Shown here piece after piece: positions 57,922 to 64,000 of a stretch of 64,000 nt of DNA. The position numbers and the translations under genes were made by a program. The notes beneath the pieces were generated by a model. It ran no database searches. It had not been told where the DNA came from and saw only the letters and a list, made by a program, of their open reading frames with translations. Numbering within the stretch: position 1 is the stretch's first letter; every line of letters begins with the position of its first letter. Source of the DNA: Methylotenera sp. L2L1 (lineage in GTDB: Bacteria > Pseudomonadota > Gammaproteobacteria > Burkholderiales > Methylophilaceae); NCBI RefSeq assembly GCF_000744605.1, contig NZ_JQMG01000001.1, positions 1,922,001-1,986,000 of the forward strand, written 5' to 3'.

Positions 57922-57937
57922 GCAAAAAATATTCCAA
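57922..57937 (-). promoter_or_regulatory. Sigma-54 promoter facing the TonB receptor
   Basis: On the minus strand TTGG-AATATTTT-TTGC has the invariant GG and GC separated by 10 bp, as required for RpoN -24/-12 promoters. The -12 GC lies about 57 bp before the receptor ATG. The promoter at 58288 has nearly the same sequence. Confidence 0.65.
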
Positions 57938-57944
57938 TTTAAAC

Positions 57945-57994
57945 GTTTTTAATCTAAGTTAATTCAAGTGATTGAATTAACTTAGATTAAAAAC
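57945..57994. repeat. Perfect 23-bp inverted repeat, IHF-like centre
   Basis: Arms 57945-57967 and 57972-57994 match over all 23 positions with a GTGA loop. A+T rich with no U tract. Its centre ATTCAA-GTGA-TTG (57962-57974) differs by one base from the IHF consensus WATCAANNNNTTR. It lies between the sigma-54 promoter at 57922 and the palindrome array at 58033, where a DNA-bending site would be expected. Confidence 0.75.
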
Positions 57995-58032
57995 TTAACG
58001 GTTAATTGAGATTGGTGGTGGCGGCTAGTTGG

Positions 58033-58111
58033 TGGTTGTAATAAACCATATTATGGTTGTATATAACCAATAATTGGTTGTAATAAACCATGTTTTGGTT
58101 GAGTATAGCGA
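58033..58111. promoter_or_regulatory. Array of four 16-bp palindromes at 21-bp spacing (candidate UAS)
   Basis: TGGTTGTAATAAACCA (58033-58048), TGGTTGTATATAACCA (58054-58069), TGGTTGTAATAAACCA (58075-58090) and a degenerate TGGTTGAGTATAGCGA (58096-58111) start exactly 21 bp apart, two helical turns. The TGGTT-N6-AACCA form matches the size of enhancer sites for Fis-type DNA-binding domains of sigma-54 activators. The array lies about 120-200 bp upstream of the predicted receptor transcription start. Confidence 0.7.
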
Positions 58112-58287
58112 TGTTGATGTTGTGGCGAAGTGATCTTGATGGTGAGGTTCTTTTAAATAAAGAGTGTAGCTTTTTTGTGCTATTTATAATGTTGAGTAAT
58201 GCCTGTGGGAGCGCAGTGCATTTAATTTGGCCAAATCATGATTGTTAATGGTGGTAGTTTTTTTGTGAAGTTTTATAAAAAAGATGC

Positions 58288-58303
58288 TTGGAATGTTTCT
58301 TGC
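58288..58303 (+). promoter_or_regulatory. Sigma-54 promoter facing the response regulator gene
   Basis: TTGG-AATGTTTC-TTGC has GG (58290-58291) and GC (58302-58303) with 10 bp between. It shares TTGGAAT.TTT.TTGCT with the divergent promoter at 57922. The -12 GC is about 53 bp before the TTG start codon. Confidence 0.65.
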
Positions 58304-58355
58304 TAATTTAAAACCAGTAAAGATAAAAATTAAGCTTGTATGTCAGGAGTAATAA

Positions 58356-59771
58356 TTGCAATTAGCGCATCTCAGTAATATTGAAGCTTCAACGTTAGCT
58401 AAACAACAATCAAAAATATTGATTGTTGAAGATGAGGCGTTGTTTGCACGTGCCGTAGTGCGTCGGTTACAAAAATCAGGCTATGAATGTGCGCACGTGG
58501 AGAGTCTGCAAGATGCGCGCAATATCGTTAAACAATTTACGCCAGATATTGTTTTACTCGACATGCGATTACCTGATGGCAATGGTTTAGATTTGCTTGC
58601 TGAGTTTGTTGCTAAAGGCGCAGTGGTGATTGTCATGACTGCGCATGGTGAAATCAGTGATGCCGTCAATGCAATGAAGCTAGGGGCCGTTGATTACCTT
58701 AAAAAACCGATAGATCTCGAAGAGTTGTTATTATCGATTCAAAAAGCTGAAACTGCAGCTATGCAGAGTAAGAGTCTTGATTACTCACGCCAGCGTAATG
58801 CGCATGCCTCAGAAGGTGTGGAGTTGCTGGGAGATAGCCCAGCCATGCAAAATGTAAAAATGCAAATTAAACGCATTGCGCAGCTAGTATCAAACGACAG
58901 TGTGCCGCCTACAGTGCTGATAGGTGGTGAAACAGGAACTGGTAAAGATGTGGCTGCACGTTTATTGCATTTATCATGTGCTAATAGTGATAAACCTTTT
59001 GTGCACGTGGATTGTGCGTCATTGCCAGCAGAGCTAATGGAAAGTGAATTATTTGGTCATGAGAAGGGCGCTTTTACTGGCGCTGTCAGTTCTCGCCCTG
59101 GTTTGATTGAGGCAGCAGAAGACGGCACTTTGTTTCTAGATGAAATCGGTGAATTACCATTAGCGCTACAGGCGAAACTGCTTAATGTGCTAGAGCGTCG
59201 TGTTGTTCGGCGTATTGGGTCAACTAAAGAGCGTACTGTACCAGCTCGTTTTGTGGCAGCGACTAATCGTGATTTACATGAAATGTCACAGAATGGCCGT
59301 TTTAGGCAAGATTTGTATTACCGGCTCAACATGATGAGTGTTTTTATGCCACCATTGCGTGATCGTGGGCACGATATTATGTTGTTAGCCAAAAGCTTTG
59401 CCACACAAACTGCTAGACGTTACGGCTTAACCAGCCCGCATTTCACTAGAGAGGCAGTGAGTACGATACAAACTTATGCATGGCCAGGTAATGTGCGTGA
59501 ACTGAAGCATCAAGTGAGCCGTGCTATGTTGCTTTGTCATAACGGAGAGCTGACAGACATTGATTTGGCGTTACCAAATTGCCGTCTTGCAGAGCCGATT
59601 CCTACTACCTTAGCAGATTCACAACAGTCCGCTCTGGATGCGGCAGAAAAGTCTATATTGTTACAAGTCCTTGTCGAAACTAAATACAATGTTTCTGAGG
59701 CGGCAAGAAAGCTTGGGATTACACGCATGACAATGCGTTATCGTATGGATAAGCATCAAATTAAAGCTTAG
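58356..59771 (+). CDS. NtrC-family sigma-54-dependent response regulator (orphan)
   Basis: 471 aa from a TTG supported by AGGAG at 6-nt spacing; the first ATG lies well inside the receiver domain. Receiver with Asp69 in VLLDMRLPDG and Lys in DYLKKPIDLEEL; central AAA+ domain with Walker A GGETGTGKD (190-198), GAFTGA loop (238-243, contacts sigma-54), LFLDEIGELPL Walker B, and RFRQDLYYRLN; C-terminal Fis-type helix-turn-helix (about 440-467, NVSEAARKLGITRMTMRYRM). No histidine kinase gene is adjacent. The palindrome array and sigma-54 promoters upstream suggest it controls both itself and the TonB receptor. Confidence 0.93.
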   Translation: MQLAHLSNIEASTLAKQQSKILIVEDEALFARAVVRRLQKSGYECAHVESLQDARNIVKQFTPDIVLLDMRLPDGNGLDLLAEFVAKGAVVIVMTAHGEISDAVNAMKLGAVDYLKKPIDLEELLLSIQKAETAAMQSKSLDYSRQRNAHASEGVELLGDSPAMQNVKMQIKRIAQLVSNDSVPPTVLIGGETGTGKDVAARLLHLSCANSDKPFVHVDCASLPAELMESELFGHEKGAFTGAVSSRPGLIEAAEDGTLFLDEIGELPLALQAKLLNVLERRVVRRIGSTKERTVPARFVAATNRDLHEMSQNGRFRQDLYYRLNMMSVFMPPLRDRGHDIMLLAKSFATQTARRYGLTSPHFTREAVSTIQTYAWPGNVRELKHQVSRAMLLCHNGELTDIDLALPNCRLAEPIPTTLADSQQSALDAAEKSILLQVLVETKYNVSEAARKLGITRMTMRYRMDKHQIKA

Positions 59772-59927
59772 CAGCTTGGTTGCAATTTTTTAAACCAGTG
59801 ATGTCGAAATTTATTCATCTATAGAGGCTGTTCATTTTCTATTTTCTTGTAAATTAAGTGTATCTCTAATTTTCTTAAAAATAGCTGCATGGTATGATTC
59901 GAGCAATCATAAAATGAAAGAATCACT

Positions 59928-61127
59928 ATGCGAATCGGAACCCCTTTAAGTCCTAATGCAACCCGTGTCATGCTCTTAGGTAGTGGTGAGCTTGGTAAAG
60001 AGGTGATTATCGCTTTGCAACGTCTAGGCGTTGAAGTGATTGCCGTCGATCGCTATAAAAATGCGCCTGGCCATCAAGTTGCGCATCGCGCCCATGTGAT
60101 CGATATGACTGACGACCAAGCATTACGTCAGTTGATTGCGCTTGAAAAGCCACATTTGATTGTGCCTGAAATTGAAGCTTTAAACACAGCAACACTCGCT
60201 GATATTGAACAATCGGGCATTGCGACCGTGATTCCTACCGTTAAAGCTGTGCAGTTAACGATGAATCGTGAAGGTATTCGCAGGCTTGCTGCTGAAGACC
60301 TTAACCTACCGACATCTCCTTATGCATTTGCCAGAAGCGAAGCCGAGCTTCAAGCTGCGATTGATGCAGGTATAGGCTACCCATGTTTTATCAAGCCTAC
60401 CATGTCTTCCTCTGGTAAGGGTCAATCACGCATTACACAGGCGAGCGAAGTATCCTCTGCGTGGGAATATGCTGCGTCTGGTGGACGCGTAAATCAAGGT
60501 GTAGTGATTGTTGAGGGTCAAATTGACTTTGATTATGAGATTACGCTATTAACCGTCCGTGCAAAAAATGCACAAGGTGAAATCAGCACTTACTTCTGTG
60601 AGCCAATTGGCCATGTGCAAGAAAAGGGTGACTATGTCGAAAGCTGGCAACCGCAACCAATGGCTACTAAAGCATTAGAAGAGTCTAAACGTATTGCTAA
60701 AGCGGTCACTGACAGCTTGGGCGGCTTGGGCTTGTTCGGGGTTGAGCTGTTTGTCAAAGGCGACCACGTTTGGTTTAGTGAGGTAAGTCCTCGTCCACAT
60801 GATACAGGCATGGTGACGATGGCCACGCAACGCTTTAGTGAGTTTGACCTACACGCACGTGCAATTTTAGGATTGCCTGTAGACGTGAGCCTGCGTGAAG
60901 CTGGCGCTAGTGCTGTTATCTATGGCGGGCATAATACCCAGCAATTAGCTTTTGATGGCGTGGAAAAAGCCTTAGCCGTGAATAATACTGATATTCGCTT
61001 ATTTGGTAAGCCAGAGTCTTTTACTAAAAGGCGGATGGGCGTTGCATTAGCGACGGGTAAAGATGTTGCGGAAGCAAGAGTAAGTGCAAAATTGGCTGCT
61101 AGTCTTGTGACACCGATTGATATTTAA
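59928..61127 (+). CDS. purT: Formate-dependent phosphoribosylglycinamide formyltransferase 2
   Basis: 399 aa. ATP-grasp enzyme: [20 protein letters not shown] at the start, [19 protein letters not shown], the [19 protein letters not shown] metal-binding block and [18 protein letters not shown]. It makes formyl-GAR from GAR, formate and ATP, independent of formyl-tetrahydrofolate, which fits a methylotroph with a formate pool. 156 bp upstream without a recognised operator. Confidence 0.97.
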   Translation: MRIGTPLSPNATRVMLLGSGELGKEVIIALQRLGVEVIAVDRYKNAPGHQVAHRAHVIDMTDDQALRQLIALEKPHLIVPEIEALNTATLADIEQSGIATVIPTVKAVQLTMNREGIRRLAAEDLNLPTSPYAFARSEAELQAAIDAGIGYPCFIKPTMSSSGKGQSRITQASEVSSAWEYAASGGRVNQGVVIVEGQIDFDYEITLLTVRAKNAQGEISTYFCEPIGHVQEKGDYVESWQPQPMATKALEESKRIAKAVTDSLGGLGLFGVELFVKGDHVWFSEVSPRPHDTGMVTMATQRFSEFDLHARAILGLPVDVSLREAGASAVIYGGHNTQQLAFDGVEKALAVNNTDIRLFGKPESFTKRRMGVALATGKDVAEARVSAKLAASLVTPIDI

Positions 61128-61209
61128 ATGTAGGGATAGCAACAGTACAGTGGTGATGCATTTTGCACACTACGTTACAAAAAGTTCCTACACTTAAGGT
61201 TTTAAGCAT

Positions 61210-61638
61210 ATGTTAAATGAAATAGAAGAAGCGGGTAGTGATAAGCGTACATTTTTTGAGCTACTCGGTGGTGAAGAAAACGGCATCCAAAATATTCGTT
61301 TGCTGGTAGAGACATTTTACGACATCATGGATAGTGATCCTAAGGCGAAGCCTCTGCGCGATATGCATCAGCCAGATTTAACCTCTGCTCGTGAGAAGCT
61401 GTTTATGTTTTTAACCGGATGGACAGGTGGACCACAGCTATATATTGAGCGCTATGGCCATCCAATGCTGCGTAAGCGGCATTTGCCGTTTGCCATTGGT
61501 GAGTCAGCGCGTGACCAATGGATGTATTGCATGATTAAAGCCATGCATCAGTTGGAATATGACGAGGCGTTGATGAAAAAACTAGCAAATCAGCTCTATG
61601 GTGTTGCTGACTTTATGCGGAATCAACACGGGCATTAA
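61210..61638 (+). CDS. Group II truncated haemoglobin
   Basis: 142 aa. FFELLGGEENGIQNIRLLVETFYDIM, FLTGWTGGPQLYIERYGHP and the proximal His in RKRHLPFAIGESARDQWMYC (about 94-112) match group II (YjbI-like) trHb with Trp at G8 and Tyr-Ile ahead of it. It binds O2 or NO; role likely in NO or peroxide detoxification. 82 bp after purT, possibly same transcript. Confidence 0.92.
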   Translation: MLNEIEEAGSDKRTFFELLGGEENGIQNIRLLVETFYDIMDSDPKAKPLRDMHQPDLTSAREKLFMFLTGWTGGPQLYIERYGHPMLRKRHLPFAIGESARDQWMYCMIKAMHQLEYDEALMKKLANQLYGVADFMRNQHGH

Positions 61639-61667
61639 CTGTACGTAATCAATTAACGGCGCGCAAT

Positions 61668-61690
61668 AAAAAGGGGCATCACTGCCCCTA
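61668..61690 (-). terminator. Terminator of the DEAD-box helicase operon
   Basis: On the minus strand GGGGCA-GTGA-TGCCCC is followed by a T5 run, about 45 bp after the helicase stop. It may also end the plus-strand haemoglobin transcript. Confidence 0.75.
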
Positions 61691-61732
61691 ATTAGCTGGG
61701 TACTAAATACCCCACATAACTTTCAAAGATTA

Positions 61733-63136
61733 TTACTTTCTAGATAACAATCCACCAAGTAAGGCAGCTACTGGTGCTTTTTTGGTGTTAATTTGTCTAG
61801 TAGCGACAACATTATTTTCTTGTGTGCTTGGTTCGTAAGGTTTATCAAACCATGGGTCGACACTCTTCTTCTTAGCTGGTAAGCGTCTGGTTGGTGCTTC
61901 CTGATCTTTCACCTGATTGCTTGCGTTGCTACGTGTACGTGATGTTGCTTTAGGTTTATCTAGCGCTACCGTTTCTTTGGTAATTTGGCGTTTGATTAAC
62001 TTCTCAATTTCAACCAAGTATTTCTCTTCATCATCGCTGACAAATGAAATTGCAACGCCGCTTGCGCCGGCACGTCCGGTACGGCCAATACGATGCACAT
62101 AATCTTCTGGCGCACTTGGAATTTCATAATTAATCACCATTGGCAGTTCACTAATATCTAAACCACGCGCAGCAACATCCGTTGCGATAAGCGCAGTCAC
62201 TGTGCTAGCTTTAAACGCATCTAATGCTTTAATACGCTCTTGTTGGGTTTTATCGCCATGAATTGCGTCTGCCGCAATGCCTTCGCGTACTAGGCTGCGG
62301 CTTAAACGGCTCGCCGTTAATTTTGTTTTGGTGAATACGATGACTTGTTTTGCATCGGCTTCTTTTAACAGCTGAATTAACAAGGCTTCTTTATCTGATT
62401 GCGCAACTTGATATACTTTTTGCGTTACGTTGTCGTTGGTTGCATTGCTGCGCGCCACTTCAATCAATTGAGGTTTAGTTAAAAAGTCATCTGCTAATTT
62501 TTTAATCTCGTTTGAGAATGTCGCTGAAAACATCAAATTTTGACGCTGTTTTGGCAATAGTGCCAAAATACGTTTCAAATCAGGCATAAAGCCCATGTCC
62601 AGCATTCTGTCTGCTTCATCAAGTACTAACATTTGTACTTGGTTGAGCTGTAATGTTTTTTGTTCAATATGATCCAACAAACGGCCAGGGGTCGCTACCA
62701 ACACTTCCACGCCCGTTTTAAGGTGAGGTGTCTGTGTTTTGATATCTACGCCACCATAGACAACCAGTGAGCGTAATTGCGTATGCTTGGCATACGCTTT
62801 GACGCTTTCTTCCACCTGAATAGCAAGCTCACGTGTTGGCGTTAAAATTAACGCGCGCACGGGGTGCTTGGCAGGAGAGGTGCTGCTATTGGCTAGCGGT
62901 AATAACTTCTGTAGTAGGGGAAGCGCAAATGCCGCAGTTTTACCTGTGCCAGTTTGCGCCCCTGCCATTAGATCCCCTCCAGCCAAGGCAACAGGAATAG
63001 CCTGTGCCTGAATTGGTGTTGGAGTAGTGTAACCAGATTCAGTTAATGCACGTAAGAGCTCAGGTGCGAGTCCTAATGTGCTGAAACTTGGGCTGTCAGT
63101 CGTTACGATTTCTGTCATTTGTTGGATACTGTTCAA
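61733..63136 (-). CDS. DEAD-box RNA helicase (RhlE type)
   Basis: 467 aa. Q motif GYTTPTPIQAQAIP (36-49), motif I AQTGTGKT (60-67), DEAD (173-176), [21 protein letters not shown] and [10 protein letters not shown] are all present. The short C-terminal tail is basic and ends QINTKKAPVAALLGGLLSRK. Likely an RNA helicase in ribosome assembly or RNA decay. Starts 18 bp after the stop of a second helicase gene, giving a tandem pair. Confidence 0.93.
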   Translation of the reverse strand: MNSIQQMTEIVTTDSPSFSTLGLAPELLRALTESGYTTPTPIQAQAIPVALAGGDLMAGAQTGTGKTAAFALPLLQKLLPLANSSTSPAKHPVRALILTPTRELAIQVEESVKAYAKHTQLRSLVVYGGVDIKTQTPHLKTGVEVLVATPGRLLDHIEQKTLQLNQVQMLVLDEADRMLDMGFMPDLKRILALLPKQRQNLMFSATFSNEIKKLADDFLTKPQLIEVARSNATNDNVTQKVYQVAQSDKEALLIQLLKEADAKQVIVFTKTKLTASRLSRSLVREGIAADAIHGDKTQQERIKALDAFKASTVTALIATDVAARGLDISELPMVINYEIPSAPEDYVHRIGRTGRAGASGVAISFVSDDEEKYLVEIEKLIKRQITKETVALDKPKATSRTRSNASNQVKDQEAPTRRLPAKKKSVDPWFDKPYEPSTQENNVVATRQINTKKAPVAALLGGLLSRK

Positions 63137-63154
63137 TTAAAGTCTTTACTTAAG

Positions 63155-64000
63155 TTATGCAAAACTACGTGAGCGACGTGGTGCACCATTGCCTGCACCT
63201 GCATTAGCGCCAGCAAAACCACGTGCTGGACCACGGCTATCGCTACGACCAGCAGGACGGCTATCACTGCGATCACCATCACGACGTGCAGCAGGTGCTG
63301 CGCTACGATCAGAACGGCCTTCGCTACGTTGACCGTCGCGTGAGTAAGGTTTTTTACCGAAGGCTACGCTATCGCCAAAGCTACGGTTAGGTGTACCCGC
63401 ATTGTTACCACGGCTACGGTCACCAGACTTATCAAACGCTGCGCGGTCACCAAAGCTACGTGCACGGTCGCCAGATGGTCTTTCTGAGCGGTTAGTATCA
63501 GATCTGCCAGCATAACCAGCTGAGTTGCCATTGATTTCACGCGGAGCTGAGTCACGGTTGCCACGATTTTCAAAACGGTTTTCGCTGCGAGGAGCGCTAT
63601 CACGGCTAGCGCCATTGCGATCATCACGACCTTTGTAACCACCACGGTCATCACGTGGTTTAAAGCCACCACGACCACCTGGTTTGTGACCATCACGACG
63701 GCTGCCGCTAGGGCCATCCATCTTCATGGCACGTTTTGGTTCAAAACCTTCAATCACTGCAGGCGACATGGTGTTGCCAGTGAATTGTTCGATTTTACGT
63801 AGAATATGTCTATCCATGTTCGACGCGAATGAAATGGCGATACCAGTGTTGCCAGCACGACCAGTACGGCCGATACGGTGTACATAGTCTTCTGCAAATT
63901 TAGGTAAGTCGTAATTGATGACGTGTGTAATGCCATGTACGTCAATACCGCGTGCAGCAACGTCAGTCGCTACCAAGATTTTTACATCGCCATGACGTAA
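63155..64000 (-). CDS. DEAD-box RNA helicase, C-terminal part, cut by window edge
   Basis: At least 281 residues; the gene continues beyond 64000. The visible part begins [20 protein letters not shown], contains [13 protein letters not shown] and continues into a long disordered tail (about 190 residues) rich in Arg, Gly, Ser and Asp, with two RSFGDxxAF repeats and many RSD/SRG units. The N-terminal half (Q motif to DEAD) lies outside. Tail of this kind binds RNA and can drive condensate formation in other DEAD-box proteins. Followed by the 61733 helicase on the same strand. Confidence 0.93.
   Translation of the reverse strand, partial: LRHGDVKILVATDVAARGIDVHGITHVINYDLPKFAEDYVHRIGRTGRAGNTGIAISFASNMDRHILRKIEQFTGNTMSPAVIEGFEPKRAMKMDGPSGSRRDGHKPGGRGGFKPRDDRGGYKGRDDRNGASRDSAPRSENRFENRGNRDSAPREINGNSAGYAGRSDTNRSERPSGDRARSFGDRAAFDKSGDRSRGNNAGTPNRSFGDSVAFGKKPYSRDGQRSEGRSDRSAAPAARRDGDRSDSRPAGRSDSRGPARGFAGANAGAGNGAPRRSRSFA

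Noticed and set aside
58201-58225. TGTGGGAGCG word resembling a Pseudomonas REP core
   Set aside because: Only ten bases, no paired arm and no second copy noticed in the window.
1-64000. CRISPR array, prophage block or restriction-modification genes
   Set aside because: No regularly spaced 20-40 bp repeats of CRISPR type, no phage structural genes and no methylase/nuclease pair were seen; the only phage-like gene is P63C.

Overview
The window looks like a chromosome segment from a betaproteobacterium, most probably family Methylophilaceae (Methylotenera-like). This is inferred from moderate G+C, the gene order tig-clpP-clpX-lon-hupB-tRNA-Val-tRNA-Asp-ppiD-fabI, the gloB/methyltransferase pair, a pilGHIJ-chpA cluster and the protein sequences themselves. 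No methanol dehydrogenase or rRNA gene is present to fix the genus.

Layout. (1) 1-1530: the 3' part of a tRNA-Leu gene, then a tiny integrated element bounded by a 20-bp duplication of the tRNA end and carrying one P63C-domain phage-type gene. (2) 1.8-4.7 kb: a CpxA/CpxR two-component system divergent from a CpxP/Spy chaperone gene, with a perfect CpxR box between them. (3) 5.3-14.3 kb: the protein quality-control block tig, clpP, clpX, lon (sigma-32-like promoter), hupB, two tRNAs and ppiD. (4) 14.4-20.7 kb, minus strand: fabI, two ABC permeases, a peptide-binding lipoprotein and mltD. (5) 20.8-30.8 kb: gloB, a methyltransferase, a selO-zur-COG0523 zinc/redox cluster, then an RNB exoribonuclease, a spermidine-synthase-like protein, an RlmL-type RNA methyltransferase, a MazG-like protein and a YbaK-like protein. 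(6) 30.8-34.1 kb: an accessory stretch of small minus-strand genes interspersed with three related MITE-like repeats. (7) 34.2-44.9 kb: tpx, a FIST-domain sensor and the complete type IV pilus chemosensory cluster pilG-pilH-pilI-pilJ-chpA. (8) 45-55.1 kb: dnaE, accA, tilS and the tesA / ybbA-ybbP divergon. (9) 55.4-59.8 kb: a TonB-dependent receptor divergent from a sigma-54 response regulator. (10) 59.9-64 kb: purT, a group II truncated haemoglobin and two tandem DEAD-box helicase genes, the second cut by the window edge.

The most interesting unit is region 9. The 490-bp intergenic region holds two divergent sigma-54 (-24/-12) promoter matches with nearly the same sequence, one facing the TonB receptor and one facing the regulator. 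Between them lie four 16-bp TGGTT-N6-AACCA palindromes, the fourth degenerate, spaced exactly 21 bp apart, and a perfect 23-bp inverted repeat with an IHF-like centre. This reads as a self-contained regulon: an autoregulated enhancer-binding protein, its upstream activating sequences and an outer-membrane receptor target. The signal and ligand cannot be told from sequence. Second is the integrase-less P63C mini-element at tRNA-Leu, which has displaced the tRNA's terminator and has a repeated TGCTTGC operator-like motif over its only promoter.
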